From an uncultured Lachnospiraceae bacterium (GTDB lineage Bacteria > Bacillota > Clostridia > Lachnospirales > Lachnospiraceae), in the NCBI GenBank assembly GCA_947174505.1, contig CAMWJF010000001.1:124001-188000 (forward strand): 64,000 nucleotides of DNA, read 5' to 3'. The translations under genes were made by a program, and so were the position numbers. This document shows, in pieces, positions 16,716 through 26,337 of the stretch. Numbering within the stretch: the first letter of the stretch is position 1; every line of letters begins with the position of its first letter. Below the pieces are notes generated by a model. The model did no database searches and had not been told where the DNA came from. It was given only the letters and a program-made list of their open reading frames with translations.

Positions 16716-17279
16716 ATGGGAATTGTATGGCGCGTGTTAAAAAGCGCGGTGAGAAGTATATATTGGAAATGCCGTTTCGGCGCAGGCATAAAGGTTCCGC
16801 CTGTGGAGGGATTTGATCATTTGCGGCTGGAGCTGGCACGCGGAGGAAAGGTGACTTTTGGTGAGAGAAACCAGAACAGGGGCCATCTTTATATGCAGTG
16901 CGGGCCGCAGGGACAGCTTACGGTCGGGAGCCACATATATTTTAATACGGGCTGTAATGTGGCCTGCATGGGAAGAACGCAGATCGGAGATTACTGCAAG
17001 ATCGGCAATAACACAATTATCGTGGATCATGACCACAATTATAAGGAGGACAGCGGCGAGTATCTGACGGGAGAAATCCGCATCGGGAACCGGGTCTGGA
17101 TTGGGGCAAACTCTACTATCCTGAAAGGCGCGCGGATCGGTGACGACTGCGTGATTGCGGCCGGAAGTGTGGTGCAGGGGGAAGTGCCCGCAGGCAGCCT
17201 CTTTTACCAGAAAAGGGAATCCTGCGTAAAAAAGGACTATGTTTACTGTGGCAGGGAAGAGGAGCGGCAGGAGAGTTGA
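16716..17279 (+). CDS. Left-handed beta-helix acetyltransferase
   Basis: 187 residues with hexapeptide repeats: VGSHIYFNTGCNVACMG, IGDYCKIGNNTIIVDHDHNY, IGNRVWIGANSTILKGARIGDDCVIAAGSVV. The HDHNY segment includes the catalytic His pattern of the maltose/galactoside O-acetyltransferase branch. It probably uses acetyl-CoA to O- or N-acetylate a sugar of the repeat unit. The stop overlaps the region of the next gene's start (TTG 17276/ATG 17282), so translation is likely coupled to the GT2 that follows. Confidence 0.85.
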   Translation: MGIVWRVLKSAVRSIYWKCRFGAGIKVPPVEGFDHLRLELARGGKVTFGERNQNRGHLYMQCGPQGQLTVGSHIYFNTGCNVACMGRTQIGDYCKIGNNTIIVDHDHNYKEDSGEYLTGEIRIGNRVWIGANSTILKGARIGDDCVIAAGSVVQGEVPAGSLFYQKRESCVKKDYVYCGREEERQES

Positions 17280-17281
17280 CG

Positions 17282-18304
17282 ATGGAGGAAAAGATCAGTG
17301 TGATTGTCCCGGTTCACAACGGGGCGTCTTATCTGGAGGAATGCATTAGAAGCATTCTGGCGCAGGACTATGAAGCGCTGGAAGTGCTTATTATAAATGA
17401 CGGCTCTACGGACACGACGGCAGATATTTGTGAGCGGCTGTGCGGACAGCATGACTGTCTGCGGGTGATTACGCTGCCGGATCTGGGTGTTTCGGTGGCG
17501 CGGAACCGTGGGCTGGAGCAGGCCCGGGGCGCTTATATCATGTTTGTGGACGCCGACGACAGGCTGCGGCCCGGGGTGCTTAAGAGCCTGCACGGGCTGC
17601 TGCGCCAGACGGACAGCGATATGGCGGGCTGCAGCTTTGCCACCTGGGGCACGCCCAGGGAGTGGCAGCGGCTTCGGGCCGGGAAAGAGATGCCCGAAGA
17701 GCTGACGGGGGAAAATGCGGCGAAAACATATCATGGCGATGCTTATTTAAAAGAGAACATTCTGCGGGGAAATACCCGCTGCTGGAGTAAGCTCTACAGA
17801 CGGGAGCTGATCGGGCAGGTGCGGTTTCGGGAGGGACTGACGATCGGTGAAGATATGCTGTTTCTTGTGGAGCTTCTGCCTCGTATGAGACGGGCTGTGG
17901 AGACGGCATATCCCGGCTACGGGTATTACCAGAATCCCGGCGGTGCGATGCGCAGGCCTTTTACGCCGGAATATATGGATCAGATTTACTGCTGGGAGAT
18001 GGCCCGCGAGCTGATTGTGAGGCGGGATTCGTCCCTGTCAGCGCAGACGGATGCCCAGATTATGGTGGCGGTCATGCTGACAGTGGGGAAGATTGCCATG
18101 CTTTCCGGGAAAGCGCGCAGGAAGGCCAGAGAGTATCTGCGGGTTTGTCACAGGAAATTGAAGGAACTCATTAAGGAGAAGGAAAGTTTTTGCTATCTGC
18201 CCGCAGGCTACGGGGTCAAGGTGAGGCTGTTTGCCTGTCTGCCCGGGCTTTATGTGTGGCTGTACCACTACGGCAGGGGTAATGTGAAGGGGACTCGCGG
18301 CTGA
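17282..18304 (+). CDS. GT2 family glycosyltransferase
   Basis: 340 residues from ATG 17282, two codons after a TTG that overlaps the previous stop; GGAGAG is 8 bases upstream. KISVIVPVHN, NDGSTDTTADI near residue 38, GVSVARNRGLEQARG and FVDADDRLRPG near residue 89 define a GT-A family 2 enzyme. A second cysteine-rich, helical half with FREGLTIGEDMLF is common in capsular GT2 proteins. It acts on the cytoplasmic side; sugar unknown. A paralogue follows at 18419. Confidence 0.88.
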   Translation: MEEKISVIVPVHNGASYLEECIRSILAQDYEALEVLIINDGSTDTTADICERLCGQHDCLRVITLPDLGVSVARNRGLEQARGAYIMFVDADDRLRPGVLKSLHGLLRQTDSDMAGCSFATWGTPREWQRLRAGKEMPEELTGENAAKTYHGDAYLKENILRGNTRCWSKLYRRELIGQVRFREGLTIGEDMLFLVELLPRMRRAVETAYPGYGYYQNPGGAMRRPFTPEYMDQIYCWEMARELIVRRDSSLSAQTDAQIMVAVMLTVGKIAMLSGKARRKAREYLRVCHRKLKELIKEKESFCYLPAGYGVKVRLFACLPGLYVWLYHYGRGNVKGTRG

Positions 18305-18312
18305 CGGGATTG

Positions 18313-18326
18313 CACGAAGCTTCGTG
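18313..18326. repeat. 14-bp perfect palindrome
   Basis: CACGAAGCTTCGTG lies just after the stop of the GT2 gene in a 114-bp gap. It has no loop, so as DNA it looks more like a dimeric-protein site or a small cruciform than a terminator. Confidence 0.4.
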
Positions 18327-18418
18327 AACCATTTGTACAGATGGCGTAGATAAGCCCGGTGATACAGTTTTACCAGATGTATCCGATAAGATGAGAGACA
18401 GAGAAAGCGGGAAAGAAG

Positions 18419-19441
18419 ATGAAGAGGACAAATCCGTTAATCAGTATAATAGTGCCTGTATACAATAAGGAAGCGTATCTGCGGGAATGCGTGGACAGTA
18501 TTCTGGAGCAGACCTACTGGCGGATTGAGGTGATTCTGGTGGACGACGAGTCCACGGACAAAAGCGGCGCAGTCTGCGATGAGTTTGGACGGGCAGACAA
18601 AAGGGTGCGGGTCATCCACCAGAAAAACGGCGGACCCACAGCGGCCTGTGTGGCGGGCATGGAGGCGGCCACCGGCGGGTATTATATGTTTGTGGACAGC
18701 GACGACTATCTGGAGCCGGAGACACTTGCACAGATGGCGGAGCGTCTGGCGGGTGTGCAGGGGGAGATTGTCTGCTGCGATCATGTGGTGGAGAAACAGC
18801 ATGGAACAGAGTGGGTAAAGAGCGGTGCAGCATCCGGAATCTATGAGGGGGACAGGCTGCGCGAGCAGATCAAGGCGAAGCTGATCGGGGAGGAAAAGAA
18901 GGTAATTCCCCTGTCGCGATGCATGAAGCTGTGCGAAAAATCCCTTTTTGCGGGCAATGAAGTTTACTATGATTACAGGCTGCGCTTCGGGGATGACACG
19001 AACCTGATGTATCCCGCTTTGCTTGAAAGCAGCAGGGTGGTGATCATGAAGGACGCGTTTTTCTACCATTACCGCTATGTGGAGGGGTCATTGGTGCATG
19101 GCTACGACGAGGGGCTCTTTATGGGCGTGGAACGGCTGATGGAGGCTGTGAAGCGGACGGCGGAGGAAAAAAAAGCGCCAGACGCCGCGGGGGCGCTGGC
19201 CCGCGAATACTGTTACATGCTTCTGTATGTGATGAAGAATGAGCTGCGCGGCCCCGGAAAAGATTACCGAAAGCGGATCCAGATGATTTTCGGGGACGAA
19301 CAGATCAAAGAAATGCTGCAGAATACGCCGATTGCGGTGACAGAGCGGTCCAACCAGCTTCTGTATATGGGTATGCTGTATCCGGGGGGCATGCTGCTGC
19401 GGGTGCTGCGACTGATCCTGCGCATTTATGATCGGAAGTAA
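18419..19441 (+). CDS. GT2 family glycosyltransferase
   Basis: 340 residues. ISIIVPVYNKEAYLRECVDS, LVDDESTDKSGAV near residue 41, HQKNGGPTAAC, and FVDSDDYLEPE near residue 92 show a family 2 GT-A enzyme. RLRFGDDTNLMYP in the second half is the conserved acidic motif seen in the paralogue at 17282. GGAAAGAAG precedes the ATG. The pair may add two consecutive sugars. An unusual feature is DDES in place of the common DDGS in the first acidic motif. Confidence 0.87.
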   Translation: MKRTNPLISIIVPVYNKEAYLRECVDSILEQTYWRIEVILVDDESTDKSGAVCDEFGRADKRVRVIHQKNGGPTAACVAGMEAATGGYYMFVDSDDYLEPETLAQMAERLAGVQGEIVCCDHVVEKQHGTEWVKSGAASGIYEGDRLREQIKAKLIGEEKKVIPLSRCMKLCEKSLFAGNEVYYDYRLRFGDDTNLMYPALLESSRVVIMKDAFFYHYRYVEGSLVHGYDEGLFMGVERLMEAVKRTAEEKKAPDAAGALAREYCYMLLYVMKNELRGPGKDYRKRIQMIFGDEQIKEMLQNTPIAVTERSNQLLYMGMLYPGGMLLRVLRLILRIYDRK

Positions 19442-19510
19442 TGAAAGCAATGACAGGGAAAGTGGACATACAACAATCCATAAAAAGGGTATTGGCGGGA
19501 GAAGTGGAAC

Positions 19511-20422
19511 GTGATTATAATCAGGGTCATGGGCGGACTGGGCAATCAACTGCAGCAGTACGCGCTGTTTAGAAAATTCCAGAGTCTGGGAGTAGAGGCA
19601 AAGCTGGATCTTTCCTGGTTTTCGCAAAAAACACAGGAGACGGCGGCGGCGCCCAGAAAGTTTGTGCTCTCTGATTTTGAGGGACTGCCGTTAAAGACAG
19701 CTTCCGGGGAGGAAGTGCGGGCGCTTCTCGGGAGAGCCTATGAGGAAGAGGCGGGATTCGCGGAAAAGGTCAAAAAGCGGCTTATGCCGGAAAAAGCGCC
19801 CCTGTTCGAGGAATCGGAGATGTACCATCCGCAGATCTTTTCGTGGCATAACCGTTATCTGGCCGGGTATTGGGCCTGCGAGGCTTATTATGCGGATATT
19901 TTGGAAAGGCTCCGGGAGGAGATCCGCTTTCCTGAAAGCGATGACGCCAGAAACCGGGAGGCCATGGAGGAGATGGCGGTGCAGCCTTCGGTCAGTATCC
20001 ATGTCCGCAGAGGGGATTATCTGGACGCTGCCAATGCGGCTATGTTCGGCGGGATCTGTACGGAAAAGTATTATGACAGTTGTGTCAGTTATATAAAAGA
20101 GAAATGCCCGGAAGCGGTTTTTTATGTCTTTTCGGACGATGCAGAATACGTGCGGGCGCATTTTGCGGGCAGAGAATTTCGTATTGTGGACTGGAACAGG
20201 GGAGAGAACAGTTTTTATGATATGCAGTTGATGGGCCACTGCAGACATAATATCTGTGCCAACAGCACTTTCAGCTTCTGGGGGGCGCGTCTGAATGGGG
20301 CGCGGGATAAGATCATGCTGCGCCCCTCCGTCCACAAAAACACCCAGACATGCGTCCCGGAACAAATGAAAAAACTGTGGGCCGGATGGACGCTCGTCAC
20401 CCCGGACGGAGCAGTTATTTGA
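19511..20422 (+). CDS. GT11 alpha-1,2-fucosyltransferase-like enzyme
   Basis: 303 residues from a GTG start. MIIIRVMGGLGNQLQQYALF (residues 1-20), SIHVRRGDYLD near residue 162, FYVFSDDAEYV, and HNICANSTFSFWGA near residue 250 are the GT11 signature blocks. The length matches the family without the polar insertions of the paralogue at 5043. A YGGICT/FGGICTEKYY segment is shared with that gene. It likely fucosylates the region B repeat unit using GDP-fucose; no GDP-fucose synthesis gene is in the window. Confidence 0.87.
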   Translation: MIIIRVMGGLGNQLQQYALFRKFQSLGVEAKLDLSWFSQKTQETAAAPRKFVLSDFEGLPLKTASGEEVRALLGRAYEEEAGFAEKVKKRLMPEKAPLFEESEMYHPQIFSWHNRYLAGYWACEAYYADILERLREEIRFPESDDARNREAMEEMAVQPSVSIHVRRGDYLDAANAAMFGGICTEKYYDSCVSYIKEKCPEAVFYVFSDDAEYVRAHFAGREFRIVDWNRGENSFYDMQLMGHCRHNICANSTFSFWGARLNGARDKIMLRPSVHKNTQTCVPEQMKKLWAGWTLVTPDGAVI

Positions 20423-20480
20423 TATGAGACAAAAATAATGATATACTTGTCGCAAAGAAAAAGCTTTGAAAGGTAGCGGT

Positions 20481-21686
20481 ATGGAATACGGTAACGACAG
20501 AATTGTGATGTATTTGCATGGCGGCAGCGGCAATCACGGCTGTGAGGCGATTGTCAACAGCACCTGCCATATGATAGAAGAAATCCCCAAGCTGCTGGTG
20601 ACCAACAGCGAGCAGGAAGACAGGCATTATTCGGTGGAACCTCTCTGCGATATTCTGCAGGAGCGCAAGATCGCGGAGCATTTTTTTGCCCATGTGTGGT
20701 ATTATGTCTGGCGGAAGGTATTTCACGATCCTGAATCCTTTATGCGCTATCGGTTCCGGGAGGTGATGGGCAAAAATCTGGCGCCCCTTTATCTCTCCAT
20801 CGGCGGGGATATGTACTGCTATGAGCTGTCAAAGAAGGAAGCAGTTACCGCCAACAGCGCGTTTAACAGGGCGGGCGCAAAGACGGTTCTCTGGGGCTGT
20901 TCCCTGGAGCCGGAGCTTTTGCAGGAGACAGCGGTGGTGGAGGATATGAAGCGGTACGCGCTGATTACCCCGAGAGAATCCATTACCACGCAGGCACTTG
21001 CGGAGGCCGGGGTGACAGGGAATGTGAAGCAGTTTCCCGACCCAGCATTTGCACTGGAGCCGGTGAAAACGAAGCTCCCTTTCGGTTTCTGCGAGGGAAA
21101 CACCATTGGTATTAATATCAGTCCGATGATTCTCAAATACGAGGAAAAAAGCGGCATTACCATTATGAATTATCGGAAACTGATCGACCATATTCTGGAG
21201 ACTACGGACTGCCATATCGCGCTGATTCCCCATGTCATGTGGAAAAACAATGATGACAGACTGACGATAAATGAGCTTTACGGCGTTTATCAGGGAAATG
21301 ACCGTGTCGTGAAGTTTGGCGATATGTCCTGCCAGAAGATCAAATATGTGATTTCAAAATGCAGGGCCTTTATCGGGGCGAGAACACATGCGACCATCGC
21401 GGCCTATTCTTCCATGGTTCCCACGCTGGTGGTGGGCTATTCCGTAAAGGCCAGAGGCATCGCGAAGGACCTCTTCGGCGATTCGGAGCACTATGTGCTG
21501 CCCGTGCAGACACTTTCCAACCCGGAGGAGCTGATCGGCGCTTTTGAGTGGATGATGGAAAGAGAAGGCGAAATTCGGGGACGGTTACAGGAGATTATGC
21601 CGGATTACTGTAAAAAGGCGGTCGAGGCAGGGGAGGAGATCCGCCGGCTGTGGAGTGATTTGCATGAAGGTGGGAAAGTGCTGTAA
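20481..21686 (+). CDS. Polysaccharide pyruvyl transferase family protein
   Basis: 401 residues from ATG 20481, with AAAGG 5-10 bases upstream; a TTG at 20466 is a weaker start. YLHGGSGNHGCEAIVNSTC at the N-terminus and FIGARTHATIAAYSSMVPTL near residue 293 are the two strongest blocks of the pyruvyl transferase (CsaB-like) family, GT-B-like enzymes that move a pyruvyl group from phosphoenolpyruvate to a sugar to form a ketal. Some family members may instead be glycosyltransferases. It is followed by Wzx, consistent with late modification of the repeat unit before flipping. Confidence 0.83.
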   Translation: MEYGNDRIVMYLHGGSGNHGCEAIVNSTCHMIEEIPKLLVTNSEQEDRHYSVEPLCDILQERKIAEHFFAHVWYYVWRKVFHDPESFMRYRFREVMGKNLAPLYLSIGGDMYCYELSKKEAVTANSAFNRAGAKTVLWGCSLEPELLQETAVVEDMKRYALITPRESITTQALAEAGVTGNVKQFPDPAFALEPVKTKLPFGFCEGNTIGINISPMILKYEEKSGITIMNYRKLIDHILETTDCHIALIPHVMWKNNDDRLTINELYGVYQGNDRVVKFGDMSCQKIKYVISKCRAFIGARTHATIAAYSSMVPTLVVGYSVKARGIAKDLFGDSEHYVLPVQTLSNPEELIGAFEWMMEREGEIRGRLQEIMPDYCKKAVEAGEEIRRLWSDLHEGGKVL

Positions 21687-21784
21687 AATGGGAAAAGGTG
21701 CGGATTACGCGACAGTCTGATCATGCAGTGAAACGGCGTGAAACCGAAGGGGCGGCTGGTTATGTGGCCGGAAGTGAATGAATT

Positions 21785-23323
21785 ATGGGCAGAATACAGA
21801 AAGCCGGAAAAAACATCATATTCGGGTATATCAGCAATCTGGTGATCCTGCTGGTGAATTTTATCCAGCGGACGGTCTTTATCTATATGCTGGGCAGGAC
21901 GCTCTCGGGAGTAAACGGTGTTTATACGGATGTATTAAGCGTCCTTTCGCTGACGGAGCTGGGGATCGGCACGGCCTTAAACTACAGTCTCTACAAGCCG
22001 GTGGCGGAGAGCAATATCGAAAAGATCAAGTCCTACATGCGCTTTTACAAGAAGGCGTATTTGACCATTGCGGGCGTGATTGCGGTTCTGGGAATTGCCA
22101 TTTCCCCGTTTTTAAGGTATATTCTGAAAAATCCGGGTAACCTGACTGTGGGGGAGCTGACGCTTTACTATTATCTGTTCTTGTTTAACACGGTGATCAG
22201 CTATTTTGTTACCTATAAATACAGTCTGGTGAATGCGGAGCAGAAAAATTATATCCAGACCAATATTACCACCCTGACGAAGATTGCGACAGCCGCGGTG
22301 CAGATTGCGGTTCTGCTGCTTTTCAGGAATTTTTTGTTTTATCTGCTGGCGCAGTCCGTTGTGGAGCTTTTGCAGAAAATTTTTGTGACGGTTTATCTGG
22401 ACAGGCTTTATCCTTATCTGCGGGACAAGGACGTAAAGAAGCTCACGGCAGAGGAAACGCAGGTGGTCGCCACCAAGACGAAGGCGCTGATCTGTCATAA
22501 GATCGGGGACGTGGCCAGACTGCAGACGGACAAGATCATTATTTCGTCCTTTGTCAGTGTGGACACGGCTGCTATTGTGGACAACTATGTCTACATCATT
22601 ACTTATGTGGGAAACTTTGTAAATATTATATTCGATTCCGTGATTTCCGGCTTCGGCAATGTGGTGGCCACGGAATCAAGGGAGAGGCAGTATCTGCTCT
22701 TTAAGGTGTACCGTTTTTTCGCCTGTTGGCTCTTCGGCTTCGGCGCAGTGGGCTTCTATCATCTGCTCACGCCTTTTATCGGCGGGGTGTGGCTGCACGA
22801 CAGTAGTTGGACGCTGCCGCAGGTGACGGTGACCCTTCTGGTGATGGATTTTTATCTGAAGGGCGGCCGCACGGTGCTCCTTAACTTTAAAATCGCATCG
22901 GGGCTTTTCGAGCAGGACAGATTTCTGCCGTTAATACAGGGGGCCGTCAATCTGGTGGTATCGATTGTGCTGGTGATAAAAATCGGTGTGACGGGCGTCT
23001 ATGTGGGGACGCTTGTGTCAGGTATTATGGCTAACCTGATCCGTCCCGGGATTATCTACCGGGTCTGCTTTGAAAAAAAAGCGGGAGCTTATTTTAAGGA
23101 TTCCCTGAAATATATCGGGGTGATTCTGGCGGTGGGGGCGGTGATTACGCCGATCCGCCGCGTGGTTATGGGGCAGGTGACAATCCTTACTTTTGCCCTG
23201 ATGGTGGTTTTGATTACACTGCTTTATAATCTGATATTTCTGGCGGTATTCCACAGGACGGAGGAATTTTCTTACCTGTGGAAGGTGGTGTCAGCGAGGA
23301 TTCCGGCACTGAGGAAAGAGTGA
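21785..23323 (+). CDS. Oligosaccharide flippase (Wzx-type)
   Basis: 512 residues with about 12-14 hydrophobic segments and few long loops. NIIFGYISNLVILLVNFIQR at the start and GIGTALNYSLYKPVAESN are typical of Firmicutes Wzx proteins of the MOP exporter superfamily, which move lipid-linked repeat units across the membrane. It stands between the pyruvyl transferase and a second Wzy-like polymerase, giving region B a complete Wzx/Wzy pair. The C-terminus ends in a short basic tail. Confidence 0.88.
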   Translation: MGRIQKAGKNIIFGYISNLVILLVNFIQRTVFIYMLGRTLSGVNGVYTDVLSVLSLTELGIGTALNYSLYKPVAESNIEKIKSYMRFYKKAYLTIAGVIAVLGIAISPFLRYILKNPGNLTVGELTLYYYLFLFNTVISYFVTYKYSLVNAEQKNYIQTNITTLTKIATAAVQIAVLLLFRNFLFYLLAQSVVELLQKIFVTVYLDRLYPYLRDKDVKKLTAEETQVVATKTKALICHKIGDVARLQTDKIIISSFVSVDTAAIVDNYVYIITYVGNFVNIIFDSVISGFGNVVATESRERQYLLFKVYRFFACWLFGFGAVGFYHLLTPFIGGVWLHDSSWTLPQVTVTLLVMDFYLKGGRTVLLNFKIASGLFEQDRFLPLIQGAVNLVVSIVLVIKIGVTGVYVGTLVSGIMANLIRPGIIYRVCFEKKAGAYFKDSLKYIGVILAVGAVITPIRRVVMGQVTILTFALMVVLITLLYNLIFLAVFHRTEEFSYLWKVVSARIPALRKE

Positions 23324-23337
23324 GAGATCATTAGAGA

Positions 23338-23352
23338 TTCCGCGAAGCGGAA
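23338..23352. repeat. Small perfect hairpin TTCCGC-GAA-GCGGAA
   Basis: Six-base stem with a GAA loop in the 44-bp gap between Wzx and the hydrolase-like gene. A short A-run follows, not a T-run, so a terminator on the + strand is unlikely. It sits 16 bases before the ATG at 23368 and could influence that ribosome site. Confidence 0.4.
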
Positions 23353-23367
23353 AACCGGGAGGTTCGT

Positions 23368-24606
23368 ATGAATAAGATTCCTCTGATCGAGAATGCTTGT
23401 AAAGAGCTTATGGAGTACGGCGTCCGAAGCAGGCAGGAAAAGTGTAAAGATCTGGCGAAGCGCCTGCTTCTGCATCGAAAGACGCCGGGGGAAGACCCTA
23501 TTTTCTGGCCCAACGGGCTGCTGGCGGCGGGACTGTGGCACTGCAGGGAGGAATTTGTAAAATCTGTGGCTGCTGTGGATAATCAGGGAAGGGCGGAGAA
23601 TCCCGACATTGCTGATGGCGCGGAGAAGAAGAGCTTGGGGGAAGGCATGGATTTTCAGGATGCCAGAAGCATGACTGCCATGATTGACCAGTCTCTTGCG
23701 GCATATTACGGGAGATGGCAGCAAAAGGGGATGCCCATTGCGGTCCTGGATGATCTGCTTTCCGGGGAAACCATGTTAAACATGTATCGGAGAACGCGGG
23801 AAAAAAGAGAGGATTTCGGAGAGGGGATATCCGAAGAAACGCTTAAAAATGCGGTGGACAGGCTGGCCTCTTATGGTGCGGATCATCCCACAGATACTGT
23901 GGGGAGCTTCATCTACCGGCCTGCAAACGGGGAGAAAACGGTTTTTGTGGACGGTGTCGGACTGTCCTGTCCTTTCCTTTATCGTTACGGTGAAATTTTT
24001 GCCAGGCAGGAATTTAAGGAACTGGCAGTCTTGCAGATTGTGAATTTTTTATCATATGGTATGGACGGCAAGTCGGGACTCCCCTATCATGGTTATGACA
24101 TGACGGACGGCTTAAAATATGGCATCATCGGCTGGGGAAGGGCTGCCGGGTGGCTGCTTCGGGGTATGATGGGCTGTATGGTTTCGGCGTATGGCAGAGA
24201 GCGGCTGGCCGCGCCCTGCGTTGCGCTTGTGGATGCCCTGCTGGCTTATCAGAGGCAGGACGGCTTTTTTTCCTGGCAGCTTGAGGCGGTGGAAGGGCCT
24301 GCGGACACTTCTGCCACAGGGATGATCTGCGCCGGTTTGAAGCAGGGGATGGCGATGGGGGTTTTTGCGGGTGAAAAATATGAGAATGCCCTGACGGCGG
24401 GACAGCTTTCGCTGGAGCGGTCGGTCAGGGACGGCCGGGTGTACTACTGCTCGGGGGAGTGCGAGGGCTTTTCCCAGTATCCGCAGCGTTACGGCGCATA
24501 TCCGTGGTCGCTGGGTCCGGCGCTGGAGGTGCTGCAGTCAGGCCGGGCAGAGGATGAAAAAGACGCTGACGGGGCGGACAGACGGGGTCTCCGGCAGCAG
24601 ATTTGA
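23368..24606 (+). CDS. GH88/GH105-like (alpha/alpha)6-barrel glycoside hydrolase
   Basis: 412 residues, no signal peptide, so it is probably cytoplasmic. VFVDGVGLSCPFLYRYG near residue 195, GYDMTDGLKYGIIGWGRAAGW near residue 250 and the spacing of Trp and Asp residues match unsaturated-uronyl hydrolases (YteR/Ugl types), whose catalytic Asp would be the one in FVDGVG. ADTSATGMICAG near the C-terminus also fits. A hydrolase inside a biosynthetic operon is unusual; it may trim or recycle intermediates, or may have lost catalysis and bind glycan. GGGAGG precedes the ATG. Confidence 0.7.
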   Translation: MNKIPLIENACKELMEYGVRSRQEKCKDLAKRLLLHRKTPGEDPIFWPNGLLAAGLWHCREEFVKSVAAVDNQGRAENPDIADGAEKKSLGEGMDFQDARSMTAMIDQSLAAYYGRWQQKGMPIAVLDDLLSGETMLNMYRRTREKREDFGEGISEETLKNAVDRLASYGADHPTDTVGSFIYRPANGEKTVFVDGVGLSCPFLYRYGEIFARQEFKELAVLQIVNFLSYGMDGKSGLPYHGYDMTDGLKYGIIGWGRAAGWLLRGMMGCMVSAYGRERLAAPCVALVDALLAYQRQDGFFSWQLEAVEGPADTSATGMICAGLKQGMAMGVFAGEKYENALTAGQLSLERSVRDGRVYYCSGECEGFSQYPQRYGAYPWSLGPALEVLQSGRAEDEKDADGADRRGLRQQI

Positions 24607-24617
24607 GGAAGGAAGAG

Positions 24618-26258
24618 ATGGAACGGATTAAACAATACGAAAAAACGATAACCATACAGGAAGCGTGTTACTATGGCTTTTTTATCCTACTGTCCCTGAC
24701 GAAAGGGCTGGGGTTTTACGAGGGGCAGAAGCTCTTTTATCTGCTTGTCCTGCCTGCGCTTGTTCTGGGTTTTTTGAAGATTCTGTTTACACCCTATACC
24801 ATAAGGCAGATGGTTGCGGTGTTTCTGCTCCTTTTTCTGACAGCGGCCGTATTCTGGCATTCGCACCAGATTGCTATCTTTTTTATTGTATTTACGGTAT
24901 TAGGCATGAAGGGAATGTCGTTAAAAAAGGTGCTTCATCTTGCCGTCTGGGTATGGACTGTCTGTGCGGTTTTGCTCTCTGTTTTTTCTTTTTTCCGTCT
25001 GGAACACACGGTTTACCGGGTGCACGCAAAGATGGGGCTGGGGCATATTTTCCGATGGAGCTTGGGATTTACGCATCCTAATCTCCTGCATATCACTTAT
25101 ATGTTTCTGTGCGCACTGGCTATCCTTACGATGGAAGAGCGTTATGGATTCAAGGCATACCTCATTTTGATGTTCGGCAATCTTCTGGTGTTTTTCTATT
25201 CTGTCAGTTATACAGGGTTTGGCATTGTAGTAGTGCTTTTGACGGGGGGATTTTATGTGAGGCTGCGGCCCCGGTTTTGTTTTGTGGAGAAGCTCCTGGC
25301 AAACCTGGTGCTGCCGACCTGTCTGCTCCTGTCCTTTGTTCTGCCGTTTTTCCTGTATGATTATTTTTCGCTGATATACTTGTTTGGTATGCCGTTGATC
25401 GGTATTTGGACGCATAAATTGAATAATCTGTTGAACACCAGAATCTGGCTGGCGGAGCAGTTCCTGAAATCGGGGTACACAAGTCTTTTTGGGACGGATG
25501 TGTCCCAGATTGTCAAGTCCTCCATGAATATGGACTGCTCCTATATCTGGTGTTATATCAATTATGGTCTGGTCTTTACAGTGGTGATCATGCTCGGATA
25601 TTTCGCGCTGCTTTTCTATGATACACATAGGCAACGGACAAGGGATCTGGTGGTACTTGTCTGCTTTCTGGCCGCAGGGTGGACGGAGCAGCTTCTGTTT
25701 AACAGCTCTTTCAAGAATGTCACGTTGCTCTTTCTGGGAGAACTACTGTTTCTACAGAAAGAGGGAGCGCCGGAGTATGGAATGTTATTTCTGATTCCGG
25801 AACGGTGTCGGGAGGTTGCGGTTCCTCTGGCAAAGCTCCCGGACAGAGCTTTGGCGGCCGCACGCGCAGTGTGCAGGCTGCATAAAAGAAAAGTGTATGT
25901 CTGTGTGGTGGCTGGGGCTCTTCTGGGTCTTCTTCTCTATGTTATGTTGTACAGGGAGCCTGTGGGTTATGTGGTGCAGCGCTTCTACACGGATGCGCAG
26001 GAGGAAACGTCCGTCTATTTAAAGAGCGGGGCGGATCCGGCTTACGAGGGATATCGGATTCTGAATTATAAAGACGCGCAGACACCCATGCAGATTGTGG
26101 GCGGAAAGGCCGTGAAGCTGGAGACGGCGCGCTATTGTGTGGGGAGCATGCTGATTGGCGGTATGCTCGGGGCTGCGGCCTTCATCCTGTTGCTTATGGT
26201 AAGATGGCGGAAAAAAGCGGCTGCGGCGGTGACTGAAATTTCGGGATATGATAAGTGA
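24618..26258 (+). CDS. Second Wzy-like polytopic membrane protein with C-terminal loop domain
   Basis: 546 residues from ATG 24618 (GAGGAAGG upstream). About ten membrane segments; FTHPNLLHITYMFLCALAI and the later SGYTSLFGTDVSQI and YIWCYINYGLVFTVVIMLG segments parallel polymerases of the Wzy type. Unlike the gene at 12494, it has an added C-terminal unit: a membrane segment near 435, an outer loop of about 65 residues, then a final membrane segment and a basic tail. Two membrane segments around an outer loop is the plan of chain-length regulators, but I see no Wzz sequence motif, so this is only a structural analogy. Confidence 0.65.
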   Translation: MERIKQYEKTITIQEACYYGFFILLSLTKGLGFYEGQKLFYLLVLPALVLGFLKILFTPYTIRQMVAVFLLLFLTAAVFWHSHQIAIFFIVFTVLGMKGMSLKKVLHLAVWVWTVCAVLLSVFSFFRLEHTVYRVHAKMGLGHIFRWSLGFTHPNLLHITYMFLCALAILTMEERYGFKAYLILMFGNLLVFFYSVSYTGFGIVVVLLTGGFYVRLRPRFCFVEKLLANLVLPTCLLLSFVLPFFLYDYFSLIYLFGMPLIGIWTHKLNNLLNTRIWLAEQFLKSGYTSLFGTDVSQIVKSSMNMDCSYIWCYINYGLVFTVVIMLGYFALLFYDTHRQRTRDLVVLVCFLAAGWTEQLLFNSSFKNVTLLFLGELLFLQKEGAPEYGMLFLIPERCREVAVPLAKLPDRALAAARAVCRLHKRKVYVCVVAGALLGLLLYVMLYREPVGYVVQRFYTDAQEETSVYLKSGADPAYEGYRILNYKDAQTPMQIVGGKAVKLETARYCVGSMLIGGMLGAAAFILLLMVRWRKKAAAAVTEISGYDK

Positions 26259-26337
26259 GTGCGGGAACGGACGGAAAATGTCCGCAGTGTGGTAAATAGG
26301 ATGCAGGCGGCAGAAGCAAATCGAAATGGGGAGCTGT

